From the NCBI GenBank assembly GCA_019112875.1, contig DXIO01000034.1, forward strand, positions 1 through 61,575: DNA of 61,575 bases. The letters are read 5' to 3'. Each line of letters begins with the position of its first letter. Position 1 is the first letter of the stretch. The stretch comes from Candidatus Aquabacterium excrementipullorum. Lineage in GTDB: Bacteria > Pseudomonadota > Gammaproteobacteria > Burkholderiales > Burkholderiaceae_C. Both the position numbers and the translations under genes were made by a program. Of the stretch, positions 41,296 to 50,423 are shown one piece after another. Below the pieces are notes generated by a model. The model worked only from the letters and a program-made list of their open reading frames with translations. It ran no database searches and had not been told where the DNA came from.

Positions 41296-42405
41296 TCAGC
41301 AGTGATCGCGCTCGGCGGTGACCGTGGCCGCGGCGTTGGCGCGCTGCTCCCGCAACGCCATCGGTGTGAGCCCCGTGGCCCGGCGGAAAGCGCGCGAGAA
41401 GCTCGATGCATCCGCGAAGCCCACCTGCCGCGCCACCTCCTGCACTGGGCGGCGGCTTCCCAGCAGCAAGCGCTCGGCATGCTCGATGCGCACCTGTTCC
41501 ACGATGCGCGAAAGAGAGGTGCCTTCGTCCAGCAGGTGCCGGCTCAGCGTGCGCTGTGACATCGCCAGCAGGTCGGCCACGCGCGTGGCCTGCGGCATGG
41601 CGCCTTTGCGCAGCCCATCGGCCACCACCTGTTTGACGCGCTGCGTCACGGGCGTAGGGCGCACGCCCTCAGGCGCCTGACGGCGCAGCAGTGCTTCCAG
41701 GCTGTCACGCGTGGCGCGGTTGCCGGTGGTGAGTGGGCTGCACAGCGCCTCGGCCGAGAGGGTGAAGCCCAGGTAGGGCGCGTTGAAGCGCACCGGCGCG
41801 CCGAAGAAGCGTTCGTAGTCGGCCAGTTGCCCGGCCGGTGGCGCGGCGTGCTTGAAGCACACCTCGGTGATCAGCTTGGAGGCTGTGGCGGGTGTCGTAT
41901 AGGGCGCGATGTTGCGAAAGGTGCCGACCACCAGCTCGGCCAGTCCATCGTTGAGGGGCGAGAAATCAGCCACCTGCTCTATCACCACGGTGGCGGCGCC
42001 ACCAGGCAGGTTCTCGCGGCGCATGTCGAACACGGGCATCACCAGCGCGTGGTACTGCAGCGCCATGTCAAGGGCCTCGCCCAGCGTGGCCGAGGCGATG
42101 GTGAGCATGCCCAGCATGCCGTGAGCCGTGAGCGGGAAGTGCGCCAGCACCTGCAGCGAGATGGACTGGCCCGGCAGGCAGTGCTCGCGCGCGATTCCCA
42201 TGGCGGTCTGCAACTGCACGCCGTTGATCCGGTCTGGCTGAGGCGCGGTGGTATCGCCCAGCGGCGGCAGCCCGCACAGCCTGCGCACGCTGGCCACGTC
42301 GCCGCCCCGGGCACGCAGCAGCGATTCGGTGATCTCGACGTACTGCACGGGGAAGTGCAGGGTCTGGAGATGCCGGTGAGTCGGCCGATGCAGTGGCTGG
42401 TGCAT
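41296..42405 (-). CDS. AraC family regulator with arabinose-binding-like N-terminal domain
   Basis: A 369-residue regulator of the same architecture as the one at 38871. The ligand domain is at about 30-230 (VLAHFPLTAHGMLGMLTIASAT, cut here to its diagnostic part AHGMLGMLTIASATLGEAL). The double helix-turn-helix is at about 265-350 (VADLLAMSQRTLSRHLLDEG and PVQEVARQVGFADASSFSRA). It converges on the SGNH hydrolase gene with a 9-base gap. The paired AraC genes around one secreted hydrolase suggest related ligands, perhaps lipid-derived; this is inference. The N-terminal His-rich segment (MHQPLHRPTHRHL) may be an over-extension of the start. Confidence 0.85.
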   Translation of the reverse strand: MHQPLHRPTHRHLQTLHFPVQYVEITESLLRARGGDVASVRRLCGLPPLGDTTAPQPDRINGVQLQTAMGIAREHCLPGQSISLQVLAHFPLTAHGMLGMLTIASATLGEALDMALQYHALVMPVFDMRRENLPGGAATVVIEQVADFSPLNDGLAELVVGTFRNIAPYTTPATASKLITEVCFKHAAPPAGQLADYERFFGAPVRFNAPYLGFTLSAEALCSPLTTGNRATRDSLEALLRRQAPEGVRPTPVTQRVKQVVADGLRKGAMPQATRVADLLAMSQRTLSRHLLDEGTSLSRIVEQVRIEHAERLLLGSRRPVQEVARQVGFADASSFSRAFRRATGLTPMALREQRANAAATVTAERDHC

Positions 42406-42590
42406 GCTGGGGTCCGTGGCGGGCGTGGAACGACAGATGCATTGTGAGGATCAGGCCCCGCCGTGCCCATCCCTTTGATCCATGAGGGCGCGGCCGATTT
42501 TTCCGGCGCCTCGTTCAGGGGGCTTGTCGTCGCCGCTTCCGTACTGTCATGCGCGGCGCTTGTCAGCCGGCAGGCGAAGGCCACGAATGC

Positions 42591-44249
42591 TCAGTGCGCG
42601 GACGAACGCTTGTTCAGGCAGCGGCGGATTGCGGCGTTCAGTTCATGGCTCAGGAAGGGTTTGCGCAGCAGTTGCGCATCGCTCAACTGGGCCGCATCAA
42701 GCGCGTCACGTTGCGCATGCCCACTGATGAACAAAATGGGCAGATCGGGTGTCTTTTGGCGGGCATCACGGGCCACGGTCAGGCCACTCACGCCAGGCAT
42801 CGCGATGTCCAGCACGAGCACGTCGGGCACGTCGTCGCGCATCAGGTCCATCGCCTCCGTGCCGGACGAGGCCGAGGTCACACGGTAGGACGCGTCGCTC
42901 AGCATCTGGCACACGGTGCTGCGCACGTCGTCGTCATCGTCCACCAGCAGCACGCGTTCGCCAGAGCCCGGCAGGTCGTGTGCGGCGGGCAGCATCAGCG
43001 GCGAATGCATGGTGTCCAGCTCGGCATCGTGCGGCGCGGCGGCCAGCCACAGTGACACGCAGGTACCCTGGTCAGGCACCGAGTCGATGCGGGCGACCCC
43101 GTTGGATTGCCGCGCGAAATTGATCACCTGTGCCAGCCCCAGGCCGGTGCCTCGCCCAGCCGGCTTGGTGGTGAAGAAGGGGTCGAAGGCGCGTGCCACC
43201 ACCTCCGGCGGCATGCCGGTGCCCGAGTCCTTCACGGACACGACCACGTAGTCGCCGGCCGGCAGGTCGCCGTCCGCCTCGGCCAGCGACGCGTGGCGAA
43301 TGCCGACCTCGATACGCCCGCCGCGCGGCATCGCGTCGCGCGCGTTGATCACCAGGTTCAGCAGGGCCAGCTCGAACTGGCTCAGGTCGACCATGGCGGC
43401 GTGCTGTTCGCTGCTCTCGGGCGGGATGACGAGCTGGATCGAGGGGCCCACTGTCTGCGCCAGCCACTCGTGCATGCCGGCCAGCGTGGCGCTCACGTCC
43501 AGCGCGGTGACGTTGCCCTGGCCCAGGCGCGAGAAGGTGAGCACACGCGAGGTCAGGCGCTTGCCGCGGTCGGCGGCGCGCACGGCCTTGTCCACCAGGT
43601 CGTGCAGGCGCGGCTCGGGCGACTGGCGGCGGATGATGTACAGGTAGCCCACCAGCGAGGCCAGGATGTTGTTGAAGTCGTGGGCCATGGTGCTGGCCAG
43701 CTGGCCCACGGCCTCCATCTTCTGGGCCTGCACCAGGGCGGCCTCGGCGCGCTCGCGCTGCTCGATCTGCTCTCGCAGGCGCTGGTTGGCCTCGTGCAGA
43801 TCGCGGGTGCGCTCCTCGATGCGCTGCTCCAGCGTGGCGTTGAGCTGGCGCATGGATTCCTCGGCCGCGCGCAGGCGCAGCAGCGCCTTGACGGAGGCCA
43901 CCAGCTCTTCCGGGTCGATGGGCTGGATCAGGTAGGCATCGGCGCCGCCTTCCAGGCCGCGCGCGCGGTCGCTGGCGCTGGTGAAGGTGGCCGAGGTCTG
44001 CAGCACCACGGTGCTGGGCCAGCGGGCCTTGATGATGCGGCACACCTCGATGCCGTTGATGTCGGGCAGGCGCACGTCCAGCAGCACCAGATCGGGGTGG
44101 AGGGAATCGATCAGCTCCAGGGCCTGGCCACCGCTGACCGCGTCCACCACCTTGAAGCCGGCGTGCGAAAGCGTGCGGTGCTTGGTGTACCGCGCCACCT
44201 CCGTGTCGTCGACATTGAGGATGGTGGAAGGCGCGCCAGAGGTCATCAT
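42591..44249 (-). CDS. Hybrid histidine kinase, receiver-kinase-receiver
   Basis: A 552-residue cytoplasmic protein. The N-terminal receiver has Asp58 in LLDVRLPD. A coiled coil lies at about 130-180. The HisKA-type phosphoacceptor is His190 in TMAHDFNNILA, a form typical of kinases whose H-box reads HDFNN. The ATPase domain is at about 235-400 (NLVINARDAMPRG, GTGLGLAQVI), and a C-terminal receiver has Asp481 in VLDIAMPG. There is no membrane segment. It is the last gene of the stressosome operon, 11 bases after the preceding hybrid kinase, so it probably takes signals from that kinase or from the RsbT/phosphatase proteins. No DNA-binding output domain is present. Confidence 0.88.
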   Translation of the reverse strand: MMTSGAPSTILNVDDTEVARYTKHRTLSHAGFKVVDAVSGGQALELIDSLHPDLVLLDVRLPDINGIEVCRIIKARWPSTVVLQTSATFTSASDRARGLEGGADAYLIQPIDPEELVASVKALLRLRAAEESMRQLNATLEQRIEERTRDLHEANQRLREQIEQRERAEAALVQAQKMEAVGQLASTMAHDFNNILASLVGYLYIIRRQSPEPRLHDLVDKAVRAADRGKRLTSRVLTFSRLGQGNVTALDVSATLAGMHEWLAQTVGPSIQLVIPPESSEQHAAMVDLSQFELALLNLVINARDAMPRGGRIEVGIRHASLAEADGDLPAGDYVVVSVKDSGTGMPPEVVARAFDPFFTTKPAGRGTGLGLAQVINFARQSNGVARIDSVPDQGTCVSLWLAAAPHDAELDTMHSPLMLPAAHDLPGSGERVLLVDDDDDVRSTVCQMLSDASYRVTSASSGTEAMDLMRDDVPDVLVLDIAMPGVSGLTVARDARQKTPDLPILFISGHAQRDALDAAQLSDAQLLRKPFLSHELNAAIRRCLNKRSSAH

Positions 44250-44260
44250 CCGCTCCTAGG

Positions 44261-46027
44261 TTAAGCGTCCCGCGCCATCACGGCCTGCATGAGTGCGGTC
44301 AGCCCGTCCCGTGACACGTCCTGCTTCTGCACGATGGCGTGGGCGCTGGCCAGAAGACGCTTCTGCTCGATCGACAGCAACTGCGACGTGCACACCACCA
44401 CAGGGATGGATGCCAGGTCGGGAGATTGTGCCAGCCGCTCCAGAACGCCGAAGCCATCGAGTTGCGGCATGGCCAGGTCAAGAAAAATGATATCAGGGCG
44501 CTGTTCCCGGGCACTTTGGAGGGCCGATAGGCCATCCGGCGCTTCCTGCACCCCGTAGCCGGCGTCCTGCGCGATATGGCGCAGCACGTAGCGGAAGGCT
44601 TCTTCGTCGTCGACCACCAGCACGCGGTGGGCACGGGGTGTTTCGGGTGATGAGGCGGGGGCGCTCAGTGCCTGGCCGAAGCGCACTGGCAGTACCAGCT
44701 CGAAGGTGGAGCCCTGTCCGGATTGGCTTGTGGCACGCACCTCGCCGCCCATCAGCAGCGCAAGGCGGCGCGTGAGTGGCAGGCCCAGGCCGGTGCCGCC
44801 TTGCTGCAGGCGCCCATCGACCTGCGAGAACTCTTCGAAGATCAGGCCCAGATCCTGTGCGGCGATGCCGATGCCAGTGTCCTGCACGGAAAACACGATG
44901 CTCTGGCGCGCTGGCTCGTGCCGCGCCTCGACCAGCACATGGCCCTGCTCGGTGAATTTCAGCGCGTTGCTGATGAAGTTGCGCAGGATCTGGATCACCT
45001 TCTGCTCGTCGGCCAGCATCACGGGCAGGTGCTCGGCGTGGCCGAACAACAGATCGACTGAAGGATTGGTCAGCAGCGGGCGCAGCGTGGCGCGCAGCGA
45101 GGCGAAGATGCCCTCCACGCTGAACTCCACCGGCTTCACATCCACCTTGCCGGCCTCCACCTTGGCCAGGTCCAGCAGGTCGTTGACCATGTCCAGCAAG
45201 CCCTGGGCGGACTTGCGGATGTACTGCACCTGGCGTTCCTGTTCGGAGTTCAGATCGCCATCCACACGATCCACCAACAGGCGGCTCAGCGCCAGGATGG
45301 AGTTCAGCGGCGTGCGGAACTCGTGGCTCATGTGCGAGAGAAAGCGCGATTTGGTGTCGCTCACGCCGCGCAGTTGCTCGGCCTTTTCTTCCAGCTCGGA
45401 GTACAGGGCCACCACGCCGCGGTTGGTCTCTTCCAGTTCCTGGTTCAGCCGCGCGGTTTCGGCCTGGCGCTCCTGCAGGTCGGTGATGCTGTCCAGGATC
45501 TCGCGGTTCTGCTCGTGCAGGGCGTCCAGCGGGTCGGTGCCCTGGTGGCTGGCGAGCAACTGGCCGATCTGCTGCTGGGCGTCTCGTGTCAGGCGTGCCA
45601 ACGCGCCGTGTGGCAGGCGCTGGGCCAGGCGCACCGTGGTGCCGGCCGGCGCACTCTGGATGTCGAACTGGTCCACCAGGCGACGGGCGCTGACCAGGCC
45701 GGTGCCGCGCCCCGGTGCATAAGCCCGCAGGCCGCTGAGCACGCTGTCCAGATCCCTGATGCCAGGGCCTTCGTCCACCACCAGCAGACTGAGGGTGTGC
45801 GCAGGCGCGGTGCCTTCGATCAGGAAATCCACCCGTCCCTTGCCGGCATAGGCAAAGGCATTGCGCGTGATCTCGGACACGGCCGTGGCAAGGCGCGTCT
45901 GGCCCTGGCGGTCCAGGCCCAGGATCTCGGCGACCTGGCGGGCATTCAGCCGCGCGGCCACCACGTCCTCCGGACAGGTCAAGGGCATGGAGCCCAGCAG
46001 GATGCGGGCGGAGGCGGTCACGCTCAT
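44261..46027 (-). CDS. RsbT-like ATPase fused to a hybrid histidine kinase and receiver
   Basis: A 588-residue cytoplasmic fusion. Residues about 20-145 form an RsbW/RsbT-type ATPase domain (AVSEITRNAFAYAGKGRVDF, VDEGPGIRDLD). A coiled coil is at 150-225. HisKA carries His235 in SHMSHEFRTPLNS. The kinase ATPase domain is at about 330-450 (GTGLGLPLTRRLALLMGG), and the receiver has Asp517 in FLDLAMPQLDG. Its ATG overlaps the TGA of the phosphatase gene before it (46024-46027), so they are coupled. The N-terminal domain probably lets the kinase dock on the RsbR/RsbS complex, as RsbT does; that is inference from the fusion. Confidence 0.88.
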   Translation of the reverse strand: MSVTASARILLGSMPLTCPEDVVAARLNARQVAEILGLDRQGQTRLATAVSEITRNAFAYAGKGRVDFLIEGTAPAHTLSLLVVDEGPGIRDLDSVLSGLRAYAPGRGTGLVSARRLVDQFDIQSAPAGTTVRLAQRLPHGALARLTRDAQQQIGQLLASHQGTDPLDALHEQNREILDSITDLQERQAETARLNQELEETNRGVVALYSELEEKAEQLRGVSDTKSRFLSHMSHEFRTPLNSILALSRLLVDRVDGDLNSEQERQVQYIRKSAQGLLDMVNDLLDLAKVEAGKVDVKPVEFSVEGIFASLRATLRPLLTNPSVDLLFGHAEHLPVMLADEQKVIQILRNFISNALKFTEQGHVLVEARHEPARQSIVFSVQDTGIGIAAQDLGLIFEEFSQVDGRLQQGGTGLGLPLTRRLALLMGGEVRATSQSGQGSTFELVLPVRFGQALSAPASSPETPRAHRVLVVDDEEAFRYVLRHIAQDAGYGVQEAPDGLSALQSAREQRPDIIFLDLAMPQLDGFGVLERLAQSPDLASIPVVVCTSQLLSIEQKRLLASAHAIVQKQDVSRDGLTALMQAVMARDA

Positions 46028-47046
46028 GGCCTGCCCGTCCCGGTCACGACCACGGTGGCGTCGTCGCGCCCCCGGCTGAAATCACGGTACAGCATGCCGG
46101 CCAGCAGCATGGGGTGCTTCCACAGCACGGGTGCGTAGCGCTCGCCCGACCAGCCGGTGCCGATGCCATCGGAGTGCATCACCAGCAGCGCATTGGGCGG
46201 GCAGGGGTACTCGAAGCTCTGCACCTTGCGGGCGTTGTGGCCCGCGGTGCCGTTCATCGACACCATGCGGCGCGTCTGGCCCGAGGGCAGCACCAGGGCG
46301 CCGGCGATGTTGCCCAGGCCCGCGAAGCTCACGGTGGCGCCGGCCCAGTCGATGCGGGCGGCGGCCACGGCGCCACCGCGCGTGTGGCGGATGCCCTGGT
46401 GCACGGCTTCCACGATCTCGGTGGGCGAGGCCTCGCGGTAGCGGCGGAAGGCGTTCAGCGCCGCGTTGGCCGCCAGGGCCGCCTCGCTGCCGTGGCCCAG
46501 GCCATCGACCACGAACAGGGTGCGGCCGTGGTCGTCCTCGAACCAGTCCCAGCCGTCGCCGCAGACGTCCTCGCCCGGCTTGGGCAGGTTCACGGCCCAG
46601 GCGCCCGCATCGCGCAGCACCGGCGGGCGGTGGATGTCGATGGCCAGCGCGTCGGGGTTGTGCGCATCGGCGGTCACCAGGCGTGCCCACACGGCGGTGC
46701 CGCCACCGCGCCACGAGGCCACCTCCACCGACTGCGCCAGGCGGCGCACGGCGCCGAGGCCCTGGCCGCGCGTGCCGCTGGTGGAGTAGCCATCGGCCAT
46801 GCAGGCTTCGACGTCGTCCATGCCTGGCCCGTTGTCGAGCGCCAGCAGATCCAGGCTGCCGTTGCCGGGGTTCACCAGCAGGCGCCCGCCCTGGCCATGC
46901 TTGAGCAGGTTGCTGGACAGCTCCATGCTCACCAACGCGGCCTGGCCGGACGTGACCTCGCCGAATCCCGCCTTGGCGGCGGCGGCCGTGGTGCGCCGAC
47001 GTGCCTCCGCCACCTGGCTGGGATCGGAGACGATGACTTCGAACAT
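46024..47046 (-). CDS. RsbT-like ATPase fused to SpoIIE/PP2C serine phosphatase (RsbX-like)
   Basis: A 340-residue fusion. Residues about 1-135 are an anti-sigma-factor type ATPase domain (SMELSSNLLKHGQGGRLLVN, LDNGPGMDDVEACM, GTRGQGLGAVRRLAQ). Residues about 145-335 form a SpoIIE-type phosphatase with metal-binding acidic residues in FVVDGLGHG, MHSDGIGTG and GRDDATVVV. In stressosome systems RsbX dephosphorylates RsbR and RsbS to reset the complex, so that role is likely. It lies 11 bases after rsbT and overlaps the next kinase gene. The fused ATPase domain is more than plain RsbX has, and could be a docking module. Confidence 0.88.
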   Translation of the reverse strand: MFEVIVSDPSQVAEARRRTTAAAAKAGFGEVTSGQAALVSMELSSNLLKHGQGGRLLVNPGNGSLDLLALDNGPGMDDVEACMADGYSTSGTRGQGLGAVRRLAQSVEVASWRGGGTAVWARLVTADAHNPDALAIDIHRPPVLRDAGAWAVNLPKPGEDVCGDGWDWFEDDHGRTLFVVDGLGHGSEAALAANAALNAFRRYREASPTEIVEAVHQGIRHTRGGAVAAARIDWAGATVSFAGLGNIAGALVLPSGQTRRMVSMNGTAGHNARKVQSFEYPCPPNALLVMHSDGIGTGWSGERYAPVLWKHPMLLAGMLYRDFSRGRDDATVVVTGTGRP

Positions 47047-47057
47047 GGTGAGCCTGC

Positions 47058-47477
47058 TTACTTCCAGCGCGCGATGGTGATGCGCGTGCCCTCTCCGGGG
47101 CGGGATTCGATGTTGAACTCGCTGGACAGGCGCTTGGCGCCCCCGAGGCCCAGGCCCATGCCGCCGCCGGTGGTGAACCCGTCACGCAGCGCGGCCTCGA
47201 CATCCTTGATGCCGGGGCCCTGGTCCACGAAGACCAGGCGCACGCCGCGGCGCGGCAACATCAGCACCTCCATCTCGACATGGCCGCCGCCGCCGTAATC
47301 GAGCGTGTTGCGGGCCAGCTCGCTGGCGGCCGTCACGATCTTGGTCTGGTCGACCAGGCCCAGCCCGGACTGCACGGCCAGCGTGCGCACCCGCTGGCGG
47401 ACGCGCACCACGTCTTCCGAGGTGCGGATGTCCTGGATGTCAGTCACCGGTGTCTTCTTCGTCGCCGTCGTCGGCAT
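47058..47477 (-). CDS. rsbT: Serine/threonine kinase of the stressosome, RsbT
   Basis: A 139-residue GHKL-ATPase kinase. The motifs ASELARNTLDYGGGGHVEM (N-box), FVDQGPGIKDVEAAL (G1) and DGFTTGGGMGLGLGGAKRL (G2 with ATP lid) align closely with B. subtilis RsbT. It phosphorylates RsbR and RsbS in the resting stressosome complex and is released under stress to act on a downstream partner. Its start lies inside the end of rsbS (38-base overlap), so expression is tied to rsbS. Here the released RsbT probably signals to the phosphatase or hybrid kinases encoded next, since no RsbU is present. Confidence 0.93.
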   Translation of the reverse strand: MPTTATKKTPVTDIQDIRTSEDVVRVRQRVRTLAVQSGLGLVDQTKIVTAASELARNTLDYGGGGHVEMEVLMLPRRGVRLVFVDQGPGIKDVEAALRDGFTTGGGMGLGLGGAKRLSSEFNIESRPGEGTRITIARWK

Positions 47478-47838
47478 CGCCCAGGATCAGGCGCTCGCGG
47501 ATCAGCTTCATGCCGCGGTCCACGTCCAGCGCGGTCTTGACGCCGCCCAGCGACAGGCCCAGCTCCACCAGCGTGATGGCCACGGCCGGGCGCATGCCCA
47601 CCACCACCGTGTCCGCATCGAGGATGCGCGAGACGGCGGCGATGTTGTCCAGCATGCGGCCGATGAAGCTGTCGACGATGTCCAGCGCCGATATGTCGAT
47701 CAGCACCCCGCGTGCGCCGGTGGACACGATGGTGTTGGTCAGGTCTTCTTCGAGCGCGGTGGCCAGCTGGTCGTGCATGTCCACCTGGATGGTGACCAGC
47801 AGCGCCTTGCCCAGCTTGAGAATGGGAATGCGGTCCAT
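47440..47838 (-). CDS. rsbS: Stressosome scaffold protein, RsbS (STAS domain)
   Basis: A 132-residue protein with a single STAS domain, IPILKLGKALLVTIQVDM onward. The phosphorylation site is Ser57 in DIVDSFIGRML, equivalent to Ser59 of B. subtilis RsbS. GMRPAVAITLVELGLSL is nearly the same as other RsbS proteins. Beyond the usual end is an acidic tail (GDADDGDEEDTGD) of about 13 residues. RsbS forms the core of the stressosome with RsbR and sequesters RsbT. The gene lies 24 bases after rsbR and overlaps rsbT by 38 bases. Confidence 0.94.
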   Translation of the reverse strand: MDRIPILKLGKALLVTIQVDMHDQLATALEEDLTNTIVSTGARGVLIDISALDIVDSFIGRMLDNIAAVSRILDADTVVVGMRPAVAITLVELGLSLGGVKTALDVDRGMKLIRERLILGDADDGDEEDTGD

Positions 47839-47862
47839 GGTGTGTGCCTTTCAGGCCGTGTG

Positions 47863-48753
47863 TCAGGACTGCGATGGGGCAGGCGTGGTCGTGGCGGCGG
47901 CTCGCGCCTTGGTGACGGTGCGGCCTTGGCGTTGGAGCGCCAGCGCGAAGGCATCGGCCAGCGTGGCCTTGGAGACGACGGACAGCTCCACGCCCAGGTG
48001 CACCATGGTCTGCGCGATCTGCGGGCGGATGCCGCTGATGATGCAGTCGGCGCCCATCAGGCGGGCGGCGGCGATGGTCTTGAGCAGGTGCTGCGCGGTG
48101 AGCGTGTCCACCGTGGGCACGCCCGTGATGTCGATGATGGCGATCTCGGCGCTTTGCTGCACGATGGATTCCAGCAGGTTCTCCATCACCACCTGGGTGC
48201 GCTCGCTGTCGAGCGTGCCGATCAGGGGCAGGGCCAGGATGCCGTTCCACAGCTTGATCACGGGGGTGGACAGCTCGGAGATCTCCTGCTGCTGGCGCAC
48301 GATCAGGGCCTCGCGGGTGCGCTGGTAGGCTTCCACGGTGAACAGGCCCAGGCGGTCGAGCAGCAGGCCGATGGCCCAGTTGGTCTCCAGCGCGAGCGCG
48401 GCGTTCTCCTGGCTGTGGCGCTGGAAGACATCGAACAGCGGCTGCTTGAGCGAGAAGATGAAGACGGCCGTCTCGCGCGGCGAGAAGCCTTGCTCGGCGC
48501 GGCTGGACGAGATGTCCGCCAGCAGGTCGCGCACGGGGCCGAAGGCGGCGTCGTCCACATCGGTGGCGCCGGCCTCCAGGGCCCCACGCAGGGTGATGAG
48601 AAAGCCCTTGCACTGTGCGAGCAGCTCGGCCTCGCGGATGCGGCCGCTCTGCAGCGCGCCGTCGTCCTTCAGGCGTTGGCTCCACTCCGACAGGATGTCG
48701 GCCTCATGGGCATTGAGAAGCTTGGAAACGACTTGGCTGCCTGCCTTGACCAT
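47863..48753 (-). CDS. rsbR: Stressosome sensor protein, RsbR (N-terminal RsbRD_N-type plus STAS)
   Basis: A 296-residue stressosome sensor. Residues about 10-155 are an all-helical RsbRD_N-like domain (LLNAHEADILSEWSQRLKDD; FSPRETAVFIFSLKQPLFDV). It is not the globin fold of B. subtilis RsbRA. The STAS domain is at about 168-280, with ILALPLIGTLDSERTQ and IIDITGVPTVDTLTAQ; the threonines in that last block are candidate RsbT phosphorylation sites. The N-terminal domain is the part that would sense stress. It is the only RsbR in the window and the first gene of the rsbR-rsbS-rsbT-phosphatase-kinase-kinase operon. Confidence 0.92.
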   Translation of the reverse strand: MVKAGSQVVSKLLNAHEADILSEWSQRLKDDGALQSGRIREAELLAQCKGFLITLRGALEAGATDVDDAAFGPVRDLLADISSSRAEQGFSPRETAVFIFSLKQPLFDVFQRHSQENAALALETNWAIGLLLDRLGLFTVEAYQRTREALIVRQQQEISELSTPVIKLWNGILALPLIGTLDSERTQVVMENLLESIVQQSAEIAIIDITGVPTVDTLTAQHLLKTIAAARLMGADCIISGIRPQIAQTMVHLGVELSVVSKATLADAFALALQRQGRTVTKARAAATTTPAPSQS

Positions 48754-48900
48754 GGGGAATGCTCCGCTCTTGTTGAGTGGCCATTCTAGGGGTCGGTCAG
48801 CAGGGGTTTAGGCCTTTTGGGCGGTGGAGGCTCACAAATAGATACGCGGGTGGTGGGCCATTGCGACGCTTTGTAGGGGCCCCCTTACATCGCCCGCACT

Positions 48901-50391
48901 TCAGGACGCTTCGGCCGCCCAGCCCAAGCCCAGGCTCTTCTGCAGCGACACGAAATCCTTGACCAGCTCGGCCTGGCCGCTCACGGTGCGCTGGCGGGCA
49001 CTGGCCAGCTCGCGCTGCGCATCCAGCAGGTCGATCTGGCTGGCCGTGCCGGCCTGGCGACGCTGGCGCATCAAATCCAGCTTGCGGGTGGTCGATGCTT
49101 CCTGCGCCATCAGGCTCAACAGCTCCTCGCGCTGGTGGCCGAAGCGGGACAGCGCCGTGTTGGCATCGCGCAGGGCCGTCAGCACGGTGTTCTCATAGCG
49201 GGCCACGTATTCATCACGCGTGGCCTCGGCCTGGCGCACCTGCGAGCGCGTCTGCCCGAAATCGAACAGGTTCCAGCTCAGGTAGGGCACGCCCAGCATC
49301 GAGAAGTTTTCCTGGCGCACCAGGTGGCTGGCCTCGGTGCTGCTGAAGCCGATGTTGCCCAGCAGGCTCAGCTTGGGGAAGTAGTTGGCCACCTTGGTGC
49401 CGATCTGAGCCTGGCGCGAGGCCAGGCGGCGCTCGGCCGCGCGGATGTCAGGGCGGCGTGAGAGAAGGGTGGTCGGATCACCCACGGCCACGGTCGATGG
49501 CAATGCGGGCAGGGCGGCCTGCGCCTGGCCTTGCCCATCACCTTGCGGCGCGGCCAGGCGGGCATCGAGCGACCCCGAACTCTGGCCTGTCAGGAAGGCC
49601 AACTGATCCAGCGAGGCGCTGAGCTGTGCGGCCACCTCGGCCAGCGAGGCACGCGTGCTTTCCAGCTGGCTCAGGCGCTGCTCCACCTCTTGCGCGGGGG
49701 CCACGCCGCGCTCGCGGCGCTGCCGGCTCAGGGCCAGCGATTGCTCGTCGCCCGTGGCCGTCTGCCGCAGCAGGGCCTGGCGCTGCTGCTGCTCGCGCAG
49801 GCCGGCGTAGCTCTGGGCCACCTCGGCGGCCAGCGACACCTGCGCATCGGCCAGGTCGGCCTGCACGGCTTGCGCCTCGGCCGATGCGGCTTCCACGGCG
49901 CGGCGCGTGCCGCCAAACAGGTCGATCTCCCAGCTGGCATCGAAGCCAGCGGAGTACAGGTGCAGCGTTTGCGCCGCGTCCGTGTCCGGGCCCTGGCGCA
50001 CACCGATGCCCAAAGCGGAGGCCGAGGCCTTGGGCAGCTCATTGGCCTGCTGCTGCTTCAAGGCGGCACGCGATTGGCGCAGGCGGGCCTGGGCGGCGTG
50101 CACGTTGGGGCTGTCCTTCAGCGCCTGGTCGATCAGGCTGGTCAGCACCGGGTCGTTCAGCGTCAGCCACCATTGGGCGGCGGCGGGGCCGTTGCTCACG
50201 GTGCCCTGGGCCTGGTCAGCGCGGTTGAAATGGTCCGCCTGCGTGGCATCAGAGGCCACCTTGGGCGCCCCCTCGTAGTTCGGTCCGACAGCGGCACAGC
50301 CGGCCAGGGCCAAGGTCAGAACAGCGGCCAGTGGCAGCAGGCGCAAGGCCTGCGGTTGGCGGGGGAATGCAGTGATCAGGTCAGCGGGCAT
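48901..50391 (-). CDS. Outer membrane efflux lipoprotein, NodT/OprM family
   Basis: A 496-residue TolC-like channel. The signal sequence ends in lipobox LALAGC with Cys32 lipidated. The mature protein starts AAVGPNYEGAP, typical of NodT-family lipoproteins. Two OEP repeats with long alpha-helical hairpins follow (LARLRQSRAAL-type helices; PDIRAAERRLASRQAQIG; LLSRRPDIRAAE at mid-chain). It forms the outer membrane exit duct for the MFS pump and adaptor encoded upstream, 32 bases away on the same strand. The start at 50391 gives a normal signal peptide; residues further upstream in this frame are not conserved. Confidence 0.92.
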   Translation of the reverse strand: MPADLITAFPRQPQALRLLPLAAVLTLALAGCAAVGPNYEGAPKVASDATQADHFNRADQAQGTVSNGPAAAQWWLTLNDPVLTSLIDQALKDSPNVHAAQARLRQSRAALKQQQANELPKASASALGIGVRQGPDTDAAQTLHLYSAGFDASWEIDLFGGTRRAVEAASAEAQAVQADLADAQVSLAAEVAQSYAGLREQQQRQALLRQTATGDEQSLALSRQRRERGVAPAQEVEQRLSQLESTRASLAEVAAQLSASLDQLAFLTGQSSGSLDARLAAPQGDGQGQAQAALPALPSTVAVGDPTTLLSRRPDIRAAERRLASRQAQIGTKVANYFPKLSLLGNIGFSSTEASHLVRQENFSMLGVPYLSWNLFDFGQTRSQVRQAEATRDEYVARYENTVLTALRDANTALSRFGHQREELLSLMAQEASTTRKLDLMRQRRQAGTASQIDLLDAQRELASARQRTVSGQAELVKDFVSLQKSLGLGWAAEAS

Positions 50392-50423
50392 GGTGCGCCT
50401 CGTCAGGAATTCGGTGGGGAATC

